NCBI GenBank assembly: GCA_964413635.1
Contig: CAYPTH010000024.1
Location: 1 to 32,163 of the forward strand
Direction: 5' to 3'
From: CAYFQV01 sp964413635
GTDB taxonomy: Bacteria > Spirochaetota > Spirochaetia > DSM-27196 > PWMO01
Length of the DNA stretch: 32,163 nucleotides
In this document: positions 8,372 through 16,972 of the stretch, piece after piece
How positions within the stretch are numbered: position 1 is the stretch's first letter
Layout of the letters: every line of letters starts with the position of its first letter
The notes under the pieces: generated by a model
What the model was told of the DNA's origin: nothing
The model's input: only the letters and a program-made list of their open reading frames with translations
The model's database searches: none
Position numbers and translations under genes: made by a program

Positions 8372-8974
8372 CTATGGCACGCGTTCCAGTGCCGGGCGGT
8401 ACTCGTCCGCCTTTATCAGAGCCGGCTCGCCCATCATCCGAAACTGAGGCTTCGAGGGCAAACTTACCGTAACGTCGCCGAGCATGTCCTCCTGATGGAG
8501 CCACTTCACCAGCTGCTCCGCCGTCATGTCGTCGACCTCGATTGTCACATTGACCGGACCCGAGCTCCCCGCACTTCCCGCAATTTGCGGTGCCGGCGCC
8601 TGCCGGGCCGCCAACCATACCGCCATCGTGAAGCTGGCAACCAGCAAGAGCGTGGCAGCGGCGGCCAAAGGAACGGGTAGGGAAACTACATGTCGGTCTT
8701 TCCGGCGCGCATCTGGGAGAGCGTCCTTATCATAATCGGCAAAGGCGGCAATACGGGCTTGGATCCGGTGCCAGGTGCGCTCGGAGCTCTCTTCAAGATC
8801 GATGCCGGACTCGAATTGCTCTGCGGGACTGAGTGAATCGTGAAGGTCCCTGTATCGTTTTAGGGCCTCTTCGGCCTCCGGATCCGTGTCAATGAGACGC
8901 TGCACCTCCTTCTCGGACATGCCGTCCATCTCTCCGTCGAAGTAGGCCGAAACCGATTCCCAATCACGGGACAT
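8372..8974 (-). CDS. RseA-like membrane anti-sigma factor
   Basis: 200 aa from the ATG at 8974 (MSRDWESVSAYFDGEMDG). This start has GAGGGAG about 6 bases upstream; an in-frame ATG at 8980 is the alternative. The first 50 residues (S-A-Y-F-D-G-E, then EEALKRYRDLHDSL) match the pattern of the cytoplasmic sigma-binding domain of RseA-type anti-sigma factors. There is no HxxxCxxC zinc motif, so it is not a ZAS-type factor. One transmembrane segment (about 100-122) follows a basic stretch, with a periplasmic C-terminus. The gene overlaps the sigma factor gene by 11 bases, so translation is probably coupled and stoichiometry fixed. The likely role is to hold the ECF factor at the inner membrane until an envelope signal triggers proteolysis. 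Confidence 0.75.
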   Translation of the reverse strand: MSRDWESVSAYFDGEMDGMSEKEVQRLIDTDPEAEEALKRYRDLHDSLSPAEQFESGIDLEESSERTWHRIQARIAAFADYDKDALPDARRKDRHVVSLPVPLAAAATLLLVASFTMAVWLAARQAPAPQIAGSAGSSGPVNVTIEVDDMTAEQLVKWLHQEDMLGDVTVSLPSKPQFRMMGEPALIKADEYRPALERVP

Positions 8975-9491
8975 ACACATCTCCCTCACCGAGCTCCTGG
9001 GCCAGTCGTTCTCTGGCGCGGTACACTCGTACCTTGACGTTTGCTTCGCTGATGCCGAGCGCGGCGCCAATGTCCTTGTAGCTCAGGCCGCCGTATTCCT
9101 TCATGACAATCACAGATTTCAGGTTCTCCGGGAGCTTCTCCAGAGCCTCTCTGATCCTGGCAAACGATTCTTCCCGGAGCAGCGACTGCTCCCCGGTTGG
9201 TTCAATTGGTTTGGGTTCGTTGTAAACACGTTCGAAGGCGCGCCGTTCACGTCCGGAACGCTTCTCGTAGTTAAAGGCGAGGTTTTTTGCGACGCGGAGA
9301 AGCCAGTACTTCGAATCATTGCCCTCACGCACGCGGGACATGTTCGCGTAGAAGCGAACAAAGGCCTCCTGACAAAGCTCTTCCGACGCCTCAAGGTCCC
9401 TGGTGATACGATACACCATTCGGATGAGGATCGGATAGACCTCGTCATAGGTTTCTCGAAAACGCCGTTCGTCGGCGTTGGTCCCATGCAT
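8964..9491 (-). CDS. ECF-family RNA polymerase sigma factor
   Basis: 175 aa, typical ECF length. Region 2 (about 15-85) includes the -10-recognising helix around SEELCQEAFVRFYANM and WLLRVAKNLAFNY. Region 4 (about 112-165) carries the HTH LSYKDIGAALGISEANVKVR followed by VYRARERLAQEL. Regions 1 and 3 are absent, as expected for group 4. The start ATG at 9491 has only a weak Shine-Dalgarno. It heads a four-gene set with a membrane anti-sigma factor and two exported proteins, the classical layout of an envelope-stress regulator. cysS ends 62 bp upstream. I saw no clear autoregulatory ECF promoter in that gap, so read-through from cysS is also possible. Confidence 0.93.
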   Translation of the reverse strand: MHGTNADERRFRETYDEVYPILIRMVYRITRDLEASEELCQEAFVRFYANMSRVREGNDSKYWLLRVAKNLAFNYEKRSGRERRAFERVYNEPKPIEPTGEQSLLREESFARIREALEKLPENLKSVIVMKEYGGLSYKDIGAALGISEANVKVRVYRARERLAQELGEGDVYVP

Positions 9492-9553
9492 CGTATAAAC
9501 AACCTGAAGCTGCGGTGGTTACACCGGGCAACAATATCCCTTCCCAAAATTCG

Positions 9554-11023
9554 TCATACCGGCTTCCACCGTGTTCCACGAGGTGTGTCTTCCACCAGGA
9601 TACCACGTTCCGTGAGGGCGTCCCGGATCTCGTCCGCCCGGGCAAAGTCGCGACGGCGCCGCGCCTCTTCACGCTCGCGCACCAAGGCCTGCACGTCCTC
9701 GGGAAGCTCCTCTACGCCGCGAGAGGCGGGAACATCCGCAAGCCTCAGACCAAAGACCTGATCCATATCCAACAGAAGCGCAAGCTTCTCGGCCGAGCCG
9801 ACATCGGCTTCCTTCAGGAGATTCCAGACCTCTCCGAGCGCCTTCGGCACGTTGAGATTGTCGGAGATGGCCTCCACGAAGCGGCCGAGATACGCCACCG
9901 CGTCGCGGCCACCGTCGCCGTCACGGCCCTCGTCACCGACGGCTCCAACCGGCCGCGACAGCCCCACATCCGCAAGGCTCGGCGCATTCAGACCGCTCTC
10001 CTCCTTCAGCGCCGTCACGCGCTCCGCGAGGCGACGGCGCGCCTTTTGCGCCGCCCTCATGGCGTCCACGGTGAACTGAAGCTGCGTCTGGTAGTGGCCA
10101 CCCAGGAGGAAGTAGCGGTAGTCGAGGGGCTCGAAGCCCTCCTCCTCTAGCGTGGAGAGCGTGACGAAATTGCCGCTGGACTTGGACATTTTGCCCGTGT
10201 CCATGATGAGGAACTCATTGTGGAGCCAGTAGTTGACCCACTTCTTCCCGGTAGCCGCCTCCGACTGGGCAATCTCGTTGGGATGGTGCACCGAAATGTG
10301 GTCCACGCCCCCGCAGTGAATGTCGAATTGCTCGCCGAGGTAGTGCATGCTCATGGCGCTGCACTCAATGTGCCAACCTGGATAGCCGCGTCCCCAGGGA
10401 GAATCCCACATCATTGCCTGGTGCTCGAACTTGCTTCTGGTGAACCAGAGCACGAAGTCTCGCGGATGCCGCTTGTTTGGGTCCTCGCCGACCCGCGACT
10501 CCTGACCCTCTTGCCGATCGAGAAGCGCCAACTCGCCGTAGTTCGGAAACTTGCTTGTATCAAAATAGACATTACCGCCGGCCTGGTAGGTGTAGCCGGC
10601 AGCCTCGATCCGCTTGATCAGATCAATCATTTGATCGATGTGTTCCGTTGCGCGGCAGATCACCGAGGGGCGCCGGATGTTGAGGCGGTCCGTGTCGCGA
10701 AAGAAGGCGTCGGTGAAGAACTGCGCAATGTCCCAGACACTCTTTCCCTGCTCCCGGGCGCTCTTGATGATCTTGTCCTCGCCCTCATCCGCGTCGTCGG
10801 TTAGATGCCCCACGTCCGTGACGTTCATGACGTGGCGCACATCGAAACCGAGGTACTCGAGGGTGCGACGAAGCTCATCTTCGAAGACATAGGCGCGGAG
10901 ATTTCCAATGTGCGCAAAGTTATACACCGTGGGACCGCAGGTATACATGCCCACCATGCCCGCTTCGAGGGGGACGAAGGGCTGCGTGCGGCGACCGAGG
11001 GTGTTGAAAAGGCGCAGTGCCAC
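9554..11023 (-). CDS. cysS: Cysteinyl-tRNA synthetase
   Basis: Class I aminoacyl-tRNA synthetase charging tRNA-Cys. The start is GTG at 11023-11021, giving 489 aa, because AGGAG (11033-11029) sits 5 bases upstream and the protein then begins LRLFNTLG as in the family. A much longer open frame continues upstream but carries no family sequence and overlaps murB. Motifs: Zn ligand C29 in CGPTVYN, HIGH-type HIGN (38-41), GWHIECSAM and HCGGVDHI with the remaining zinc ligands, and GKMSKSSGNF (KMSKS). The C-terminal helical DALR-type domain and a final basic region are present. The gene is divergent from murB with only 49 bp between starts. Confidence 0.97.
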   Translation of the reverse strand: MALRLFNTLGRRTQPFVPLEAGMVGMYTCGPTVYNFAHIGNLRAYVFEDELRRTLEYLGFDVRHVMNVTDVGHLTDDADEGEDKIIKSAREQGKSVWDIAQFFTDAFFRDTDRLNIRRPSVICRATEHIDQMIDLIKRIEAAGYTYQAGGNVYFDTSKFPNYGELALLDRQEGQESRVGEDPNKRHPRDFVLWFTRSKFEHQAMMWDSPWGRGYPGWHIECSAMSMHYLGEQFDIHCGGVDHISVHHPNEIAQSEAATGKKWVNYWLHNEFLIMDTGKMSKSSGNFVTLSTLEEEGFEPLDYRYFLLGGHYQTQLQFTVDAMRAAQKARRRLAERVTALKEESGLNAPSLADVGLSRPVGAVGDEGRDGDGGRDAVAYLGRFVEAISDNLNVPKALGEVWNLLKEADVGSAEKLALLLDMDQVFGLRLADVPASRGVEELPEDVQALVREREEARRRRDFARADEIRDALTERGILVEDTPRGTRWKPV

Positions 11024-11072
11024 GGAACTCTCCTGAGTAGCAGAATCAACGATTTTTCGATAGCATGACGTC

Positions 11073-12002
11073 GTGCTCAAGCTAAAGCAAAACATAGGGA
11101 ACATCAACATTGCCGGAAGCGTCACATTCGACGAAGCCATGTCGCAGCACACGACTTTTCGCGTCGGCGGCCCGGCGGACGTGTATATCCGCCCCGCCAC
11201 GGTTGCGGATGTCGCCGAAACCCTCCGAATAGGGCGGGAGCTCCATGTACCGGTGTTCACCCTCGGCGGCGGCGCGAACATCCTGGTCTCCGACGCCGGG
11301 ATCCGCGGCATTGTCATGGACATGCGCTCCTTCGCCGACATTTCCGTCGACGAGTCGGGGGAGGGTATCCGTGCGCGCGTCGGCGCAGGGCTCCCCGTAA
11401 GCGACGCCGCCGCCGATCTGGCACACCGCGGCCTTGCGGGACTCGACTTCCTCTACGCCATGCCGGGAAGCGTCGGCGGCGCGGTGTGGATGAACGCCCG
11501 GTGTTACGGCTCCTCCATTATCGATGTGCTCTCCTCCGTCGACATGGTCACACGCGGCGGCGTCGCGAAAACCTACGAGCCTCGAGAGGGAGATTTCGCC
11601 TACAAGGTTTCCCCCTTCCAGACGAATGGCGCGGTGATTCTATCCGCAACGCTGCGACTACGAAGCGAAGAACCGGCGGCCATTTGGGCCCGGATGCGCG
11701 AGCACGAGGAGGACCGCTCGACCAAGGGCCACTTCAGCGGGCCGTCGGCGGGCAGCGTCTTTAAGAACAACCGAGAGTTCGGAAGCCCCTCGGGGAAGAT
11801 CATTGATTCGTTGGGACTCCGCGGCCATCAGATCGGGGGCGCGCGGATCTCGGATCAACACGCAAACATCATTATCAACACCGGAAATGCCACGGCTGCC
11901 GACATCCGCGCGCTCATTGAGCACGTGGAGACCCGGGTCCAGGAGCAACTCGGACTGCGCCTCGAGCGCGAGGTGCTCTACGCCGGAGATTGGGGGGCCT
12001 AA
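11073..12002 (+). CDS. murB: UDP-N-acetylenolpyruvoylglucosamine reductase
   Basis: FAD/NADPH enzyme making UDP-MurNAc, an early step of peptidoglycan synthesis in the cytoplasm. 309 aa, the shorter MurB class. Visible blocks are HTTFRVGGPAD, the FAD-binding GGGANILVSDAG, GLDFLYAMPGSVGGAVWMNARCYG, the catalytic-Ser region GSVFKN, and LEREVLYAGDW with the conserved Glu. The start used is GTG at 11073. It has no clear Shine-Dalgarno, but it gives the usual 25 or so residues before HTTFRVGG. The ATG at 11140, just before SQHTTF, would leave too little. The stop overlaps the mgtE start (TAATG), so the two are translationally coupled. Confidence 0.96.
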   Translation: MLKLKQNIGNINIAGSVTFDEAMSQHTTFRVGGPADVYIRPATVADVAETLRIGRELHVPVFTLGGGANILVSDAGIRGIVMDMRSFADISVDESGEGIRARVGAGLPVSDAAADLAHRGLAGLDFLYAMPGSVGGAVWMNARCYGSSIIDVLSSVDMVTRGGVAKTYEPREGDFAYKVSPFQTNGAVILSATLRLRSEEPAAIWARMREHEEDRSTKGHFSGPSAGSVFKNNREFGSPSGKIIDSLGLRGHQIGGARISDQHANIIINTGNATAADIRALIEHVETRVQEQLGLRLEREVLYAGDWGA

Positions 12003-13348
12003 TGCTGTCACTTGTCGAAAACCTCCGCGAATACATGCACATCCTCAATGACGATGAGCTCCGTTCTCTTGTTGCAAACCTCCCAATCCACGATCTCCTC
12101 GACGTCTGGGACTCCCTCACCGACGAAGAGGCGCTCAAGATCTTCCGCATCTTGGACGTGGAGACCAAGGCGGACCTCATTACGGAGCTCTCTCAATCCG
12201 ACCAGGAGAGTCTCCTCGCGAGCTTGCCGATGGAGAACGTCCGGCAGCTCTTTGACGAGGTGGCGCCGGATGATCTGGTCGACATTATCCAGGTGATTTC
12301 ACCCGAGGTCCGCGAGGCCGTCTGGAACTCCCTCTCGAATGAAGCCAAGCAGGAGACGAAGTTCCTCCTGCGCTTCGATAAGGACGACGCCGCCGGCCTC
12401 ATGACGCCCCGCTACGCCGCCATTCGGTCGGTACTCACCGTCGGGCAGGCCTTGGCCTTTGTGCGTTCGACGGGGCAAGACGTCGAGACGATCTACTACG
12501 TCTACGTGATGGACCAGCTCAAACGACTCACAGGCGTCGTCTCGCTGAAGGACTTGCTTTTCCACGACGACACCGAGCGCGTGGAAAACATTATGGTCTC
12601 GGAAATCGTCTCGGTCCGGAAGGACACGGACCAAGAAGAGGTTGCGCGCATCCTCGGCGCGCACGACCTGATTGCCCTCCCCGTTCTCGACGATTACAAC
12701 CGCCTGCTCGGCATTGTAACCTTCGACGACGTGCTGGACGTCATTCAAGACGAGCAGACCGAAGACGTCTACAAGATGGGTGCCATGGGCGGCAGCCTCG
12801 AGCGCTACACCGACTCCTCCGTATGGCGCTTGATGGCACGGCGCGTTCCGTGGCTGGCCATTCTCCTGGTCGCGGGCACCATAACGACCAATGTTCTCAA
12901 CGCCTACCAACCGCTCCTTACCGCCGCGGCCTTTCTGGTTTGGTTTGTCCCGGTCATTACGCAAACCGGTGGTAACTCGGGGACCCAGAGCTCGACCCTC
13001 ATGATCCGTGGACTCGCAACGGGGGAGCTCCACTTCCGCGACATTGGCGGGGTCATTCTCAAAGAGCTCGTCGTCGGACTGCTCATGGGCCTGGCCCTTG
13101 GCGGCGTGCTCTTCCTTCGCGGCGCGCTACTCCCACCGGGTATCGAGCTCATTGAAGCCACGACCGTCGGCGCCGCCTTGGTCTTCGTGGTGCTCTTCTC
13201 TTCCGTCATAGGCGCCTTGGCGCCCTTGCTCATTCACCGCCTCGGCGCCGATCCAACGGTCATGGCGGGGCCGCTCATGGCGACGGTGATCGACGTCGCC
13301 GGCCTGACCATCTACTTCGAGATTGCGCGACTCATACTGGGATTGTGA
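12002..13348 (+). CDS. mgtE: MgtE-type magnesium channel/transporter
   Basis: Mg2+ channel of the inner membrane, gated by cytoplasmic Mg2+. 448 aa from the ATG at 12002, which overlaps the murB stop (TAATG) and follows a G-rich Shine-Dalgarno at 11992-11997. The MgtE N domain (about 1-130, with LPMENVRQLFDEVAPDD) is followed by two CBS domains (about 135-255; GVVSLKDLL, LIALPVLDDYNRLLGIVTFDDVLDVI). Then come five transmembrane helices (about 280-445). The pore signature is GGNSGTQSSTL. All parts are intact. No M-box riboswitch can be present because there is no leader after murB. Pairing with murB is probably operon convenience rather than function. Confidence 0.95.
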   Translation: MLSLVENLREYMHILNDDELRSLVANLPIHDLLDVWDSLTDEEALKIFRILDVETKADLITELSQSDQESLLASLPMENVRQLFDEVAPDDLVDIIQVISPEVREAVWNSLSNEAKQETKFLLRFDKDDAAGLMTPRYAAIRSVLTVGQALAFVRSTGQDVETIYYVYVMDQLKRLTGVVSLKDLLFHDDTERVENIMVSEIVSVRKDTDQEEVARILGAHDLIALPVLDDYNRLLGIVTFDDVLDVIQDEQTEDVYKMGAMGGSLERYTDSSVWRLMARRVPWLAILLVAGTITTNVLNAYQPLLTAAAFLVWFVPVITQTGGNSGTQSSTLMIRGLATGELHFRDIGGVILKELVVGLLMGLALGGVLFLRGALLPPGIELIEATTVGAALVFVVLFSSVIGALAPLLIHRLGADPTVMAGPLMATVIDVAGLTIYFEIARLILGL

Positions 13349-13373
13349 CCGGCGCAGCGGCTGCGCCGGTCAC
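13345..13373. terminator. Perfect palindrome between convergent genes, containing both stop codons
   Basis: GTGACCGGCGCAG, loop CGG, CTGCGCCGGTCAC: 13-bp perfect stem with a 3-nt loop. The mgtE TGA (13346-13348) and the minus-strand TGA (13372-13370) sit symmetrically in the arms. There is no T-tract on either side, so it may act as a 3'-end stabiliser or a Rho-assisted terminator rather than a classical intrinsic one. Confidence 0.75.
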
Positions 13374-14926
13374 GCAGGGTCGGCGCTCCACCGAAGCGCT
13401 ATCTCCAGACTGAGCCGATACGCCTCCCAGAACTTCCCCGGCTCCGGCGGTGAGGGCCGCCCGCGACTTTCCAGGCGGATCATTCCCTTCAGTTTCGAGA
13501 CGCGTCCTTCCCACTCCCCGCCAAGCGACATCGACAGCGTTGTCAGAGGACTCCCGCGCGTCGGGTCGTCCTCGTGCGCGGGCGCCGCCGCAACCGGGAA
13601 GTCCCACCCGATCTCCGTGGCAATCGGGATGGCGAGGGTACCCGGCGTCGCCCCGGCGGCCGGGCGAACCACCACCTGTCCACGGAAGAGGAGCTCAGCC
13701 GAGTCGAGCCTTCGCACGACCCGCCCCCCGCCTCCGGCCGCTGCGACGGGGTCCGCTGCGGCGAGGTCCGCTCCGTCGCGGCCCGCTTCGTAGCCGAAGG
13801 TAACGCTGCTCCGCATTGCCGGTTCGAGGCGCCCCGCCGCCGTCCTTCCCGAGAGCTCCACCGCCGGCCTGAGCTCACCTTCGCCGTCACTCGTCTCCTT
13901 TGCCCGCACGCCGATCTCGAAGGTGCCGGGGGCCAGCCCCCTGTCGCCGGATATCCGCCACTCGAGCTCCAGGGATCGATCAATCCACCGCGGTCCCTCC
14001 GGGACCTCTTGCAGGGAGACCGCGCCGTCAAGGAGGAGGCGGGCGCGGCGCTCCAGCGTGAACCGCCCTTCGCCGCGGTAGCGGGCACCGGCCCTCGGCC
14101 CGACCACCGGTCCGGTTCGCGCGGGCTCGCTTCCATCCGGCGCCGTGTAGTGCCGACCGACTCGCGCGCCGGCGAGGCGCAGCGTCGCGGCATTGCCCTC
14201 GCCGAGCACATGAAGGGATGCGGCTGTTCCCGGACGCAAGGTGTGGGCCGCGCTGACGTTGGCCACGGCCACCGCAGCAACGCTTCCGTCACGGAGGACG
14301 GGCGAGAAGAAAAGCCCCCCACCGGCGTGATACAGCTCGCTCTCATGGGAAGGCAGCGCCTCCGGGAACCACTCCTCCGGCGGCGGACCCGGCGTGGGCC
14401 ACGATGCGCCGACGCTTCCCACAAGCCCAATGCGCTTCCACGAGCGTGGTGTCGGTCCGAGCAGGACCGTGGCGGTGGTGCGGTCGGTGCCCTTCAGCAC
14501 GGCGACGGCGACTCCGGCGCGCACCAGAACCCCGAAGTCCGTTGCCGGCGACGGCTCGGGAACCAGCGAAAGGGGCGACGACCAAAGATGGCCTTTGGGA
14601 TCGGCAACAAGCTCACCGGGCCGGGACAGGTGCGCCAACACGCCGCCCTCAGTCACCGGCCCGACCACGGCCGGCGGTGCCGAGACCCCCACCCGGTGAC
14701 TGCCGCGTGAATCCGCACGCCACCGGCCGGCGTAGACACTCCGCACCGCCGCGGCGTTGCCGCGAAGCCGCGCCTCGACCACCCCGTCCGTGCGTCCCGA
14801 CAGCTCCACAGCGCCGTCCAAGGCGCCGGCGCCGCCCGGGGCGAAGAGCCCGGCGGCGAACAGCAGGGTTAGGCAGCAAGCCAAGCTCGGCATTCGGACA
14901 CATCGATCTCCACTACTCCACCGCAT
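13370..14926 (-). CDS. Exported beta-rich protein of unknown function, end of the agl operon
   Basis: 518 aa, not recognised. A signal peptide is visible, best seen from Met12 (MPSLACCLTLLFAAGLFAPG); either Met1 (14926) or Met12 (14893) may be the start, as neither has a strong Shine-Dalgarno. The rest is Gly/Ala/Arg-rich with short alternating hydrophobic strands, and ends with KLKGMIRLESRG and AYRLSLEIALRW, suggestive of an outer-membrane or surface beta structure. The octamer AVELSGRT occurs near residues 39 and 355, hinting at an internal duplication. Long open frames on other strands here are GC shadows; the signal peptide and operon position favour this one. It follows the LacI-type gene by 35 bp, so it may be co-regulated with sugar uptake. 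Function unknown. Confidence 0.65.
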   Translation of the reverse strand: MRWSSGDRCVRMPSLACCLTLLFAAGLFAPGGAGALDGAVELSGRTDGVVEARLRGNAAAVRSVYAGRWRADSRGSHRVGVSAPPAVVGPVTEGGVLAHLSRPGELVADPKGHLWSSPLSLVPEPSPATDFGVLVRAGVAVAVLKGTDRTTATVLLGPTPRSWKRIGLVGSVGASWPTPGPPPEEWFPEALPSHESELYHAGGGLFFSPVLRDGSVAAVAVANVSAAHTLRPGTAASLHVLGEGNAATLRLAGARVGRHYTAPDGSEPARTGPVVGPRAGARYRGEGRFTLERRARLLLDGAVSLQEVPEGPRWIDRSLELEWRISGDRGLAPGTFEIGVRAKETSDGEGELRPAVELSGRTAAGRLEPAMRSSVTFGYEAGRDGADLAAADPVAAAGGGGRVVRRLDSAELLFRGQVVVRPAAGATPGTLAIPIATEIGWDFPVAAAPAHEDDPTRGSPLTTLSMSLGGEWEGRVSKLKGMIRLESRGRPSPPEPGKFWEAYRLSLEIALRWSADPA

Positions 14927-14961
14927 ACATGAAGAGTCACGGGTCGAGGGGCTGTGGTGCT

Positions 14962-15990
14962 TCAGCTAAGCTTGCGGCAGGAGTTGCGAATGGAGAGTTG
15001 GGCGGGCAGAACCACCCGAGAGGGGAAGGGAACTTCTTCCTCTTCGTCGAGGCGGCTCATGAGCAGGCTCACCGCGGCGGAGCCCATGCCGGCGGCGGGT
15101 AGCGCCATTGTTGTGAGGGGCGGATTGAGGTAGCGCGAGAGGTAGTCGTCGTCGAAACCGCAGAGTGAGATGTCCTCGGGAATCCGCAAACCGGCGTCGT
15201 TGATGGCGCGCATGGCCCCGTAGGCGACAACGTCGTTTCCCGCGAAGACGGCGGTCGGCAGGGGCGGCGAAGCGAGGATCTCCTGCATGGCCAGATAGCC
15301 GCTGTGTTCGGAGAAGTCACCGTGCTGAATCCAGCGTTCCGGCACCTCTATCCCGGCTTCACTGCACACGCGCCCAAACGCCTCGCGGCGGATGCGCGAC
15401 GCGGAGTAGACCGTACGGGCGTGCGTGATCATGGCAATGTCACGGTGATTGAGGTCCAAGAGATATCGCACGACGTCTTCGGTTGCCGCGTCGTTGTCCA
15501 CGTAGACCTGGTCGATCTCACGGTTTCCTAGTGGATCGAGGGTGATCGATGGGAAGCCCGCCTCAATCACCTCCGCGATAGCCGGATCATCGTCATGAGT
15601 GTTAATGAAGACGATACCCTCGACCTGGTCTCGCTTGGCAAGGCGCATATAGCTTCGTTCCGTGAGAGACACGGGATGGATGATCAACTGTACGCGACGC
15701 CGGTTCATGGCCTGCGCCATACCTTCCACCACGCGGCTGATGAAGGCGTCCGTGTAGACGTATTGGGAGTGACCAATGAACAGCCCGATGGCTCGCTTCC
15801 GTGAGAAGGCGAGCCGACGGGCGTGCTCGTTGGGTATGTATCCGAGGCGCTCGGCAGCGTCGAGGACGCGCCGACGGGTCTCTTCGGAGATGGCCTTGCC
15901 GGGGGTGTTGTTCACCACGAAGGAAACCGTCGTGCGGGACACCCCGGCCGCTTGGGCCACATCCTCTGCCGAAACCCGTTTCTTGGCCAT
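14962..15990 (-). CDS. LacI-family transcriptional regulator
   Basis: 342 aa. The N-terminal HTH (SAEDVAQAAGVSRTTVSFVV, about 7-26) and hinge region (about 45-60, EHARRLAFSRKRAIGLF) are followed by a periplasmic-binding-protein-like sugar-sensing domain. That domain includes VEGIVFINTH, VDNDAATEDVVRYLLDLNHRDIAMI, AVFAGNDVVAYGAMRAI and DISLCGFDDDYLSRYLNPPLTT. It lies 13 bp after the aglG-type permease gene, inside the transporter operon, so it is probably its local repressor, released by an alpha-glucoside or a breakdown product. The ligand is inferred only from context. Confidence 0.93.
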   Translation of the reverse strand: MAKKRVSAEDVAQAAGVSRTTVSFVVNNTPGKAISEETRRRVLDAAERLGYIPNEHARRLAFSRKRAIGLFIGHSQYVYTDAFISRVVEGMAQAMNRRRVQLIIHPVSLTERSYMRLAKRDQVEGIVFINTHDDDPAIAEVIEAGFPSITLDPLGNREIDQVYVDNDAATEDVVRYLLDLNHRDIAMITHARTVYSASRIRREAFGRVCSEAGIEVPERWIQHGDFSEHSGYLAMQEILASPPLPTAVFAGNDVVAYGAMRAINDAGLRIPEDISLCGFDDDYLSRYLNPPLTTMALPAAGMGSAAVSLLMSRLDEEEEVPFPSRVVLPAQLSIRNSCRKLS

Positions 15991-16003
15991 CTCTAACTCA
16001 GAG

Positions 16004-16966
16004 CTAGCCCTTCACCGATCCTGCCATCATACCCCGCACAAAGTAGCGTTGCAGCGTGAAGAAGACGATGAGGGGCATAACCATTGTCAAGAATGCACCG
16101 GCGGTAAGGACGTGCCAGTCCTGCCCGCGGGATCCAACCAACTCGGAGAGGCGCGCCGTAACGACCGACTTGGCCGGGGCGGTGCCCAAGAACACCAACG
16201 CCACCAGGAGGTCGTTCCAGACCCACAGAAACTGGAAGATGCCGAAGGAGGCAATTGCCGGCACCGACAGCGGGAGCACCAGGCGCGTGAACATGAGCCA
16301 CGGCGTCGCTCCATCGGCGTGGGCGGATTCAATGATTTCCTTCGGTATGTTGGAGACGTAGCCGTAGAGGATGTACGTCGCCAAGGGTAAGCCGAAGCCT
16401 GTGTGCGCCAACCATATTCCAATGTATGTCCCGTTTAGCTGTAGCGATGTGTAGACCCGTAACATGGGTATCAACGCCACCTGTAACGGGACAACAAGCA
16501 GCGTTACCATGAGTATGAACAAACCCTCCCGTCCCGGAAAGTTGGTCCACGCAATTGCGAAGGCCGCGAAAGCGGCAATGGTAATGGGAATGACCGTCGA
16601 GGGAACAGCCACCAAGAGGCTGTTTACGAAGGCGGTTCCCATTCGGTCCGCGGTGATCACCTGGTCATAGTTTGCCAGGGTCCAATTCTCTTGAAACGGC
16701 TGAACGACCGCGGTCCACCATCCGGAATTGGAGATTGCCGAGCGCGTTCGGAAGGAGCTCACGAGCAACCCCAAGGTCGGCAAGGTCCACACCAGGATGA
16801 TGATAAGGATGAACAGGCGCATTGGAATGCCGGCAATAACGCGTTTCGCTCGAACCGCCGACTTACTTGGCGCGCGAGCGGTCTCGAGCCGTCCTTCGCT
16901 GCCTCCTCCACCGAGAGAGGATGCTCCCGGGCCACGTTCTTTCGTGCGTGCAATTTGATCGCTCAT
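16004..16966 (-). CDS. aglG: Sugar ABC transporter permease, MalG/AglG type
   Basis: Inner-membrane permease subunit (320 aa) pairing with the neighbouring MalF-type subunit. A long hydrophilic cytoplasmic N-terminus (about 45 residues, Gly/Ser/Arg-rich) precedes about six transmembrane segments. The ATPase-contact EAA loop is visible as ESAHADGATPWLMFTRLVLPL-type sequence (about 220-240). The protein ends in RYFVRGMMAGSVKG, characteristic of MalG-like subunits. The start ATG at 16966 follows GGAGG within the end of aglF; 6 bp separate the genes. The agl assignment rests on the binding protein; the substrate may be another oligosaccharide. Confidence 0.9.
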   Translation of the reverse strand: MSDQIARTKERGPGASSLGGGGSEGRLETARAPSKSAVRAKRVIAGIPMRLFILIIILVWTLPTLGLLVSSFRTRSAISNSGWWTAVVQPFQENWTLANYDQVITADRMGTAFVNSLLVAVPSTVIPITIAAFAAFAIAWTNFPGREGLFILMVTLLVVPLQVALIPMLRVYTSLQLNGTYIGIWLAHTGFGLPLATYILYGYVSNIPKEIIESAHADGATPWLMFTRLVLPLSVPAIASFGIFQFLWVWNDLLVALVFLGTAPAKSVVTARLSELVGSRGQDWHVLTAGAFLTMVMPLIVFFTLQRYFVRGMMAGSVKG

Positions 16967-16972
16967 GGCTCG

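Noticed and set aside
11024..11341. N-terminal extension of cysS
   Set aside because: Would overlap murB, has no family similarity, and the GTG at 11023 has a good Shine-Dalgarno and the canonical N-terminus.
11950..12002. M-box or other Mg2+ riboswitch before mgtE
   Set aside because: murB and mgtE overlap by one base, leaving no leader for a riboswitch.
13574..14710. 378-codon plus-strand frame over the unknown exported gene
   Set aside because: No signal peptide or domain; very Arg-rich. The minus-strand frame has a signal peptide and fits the operon.
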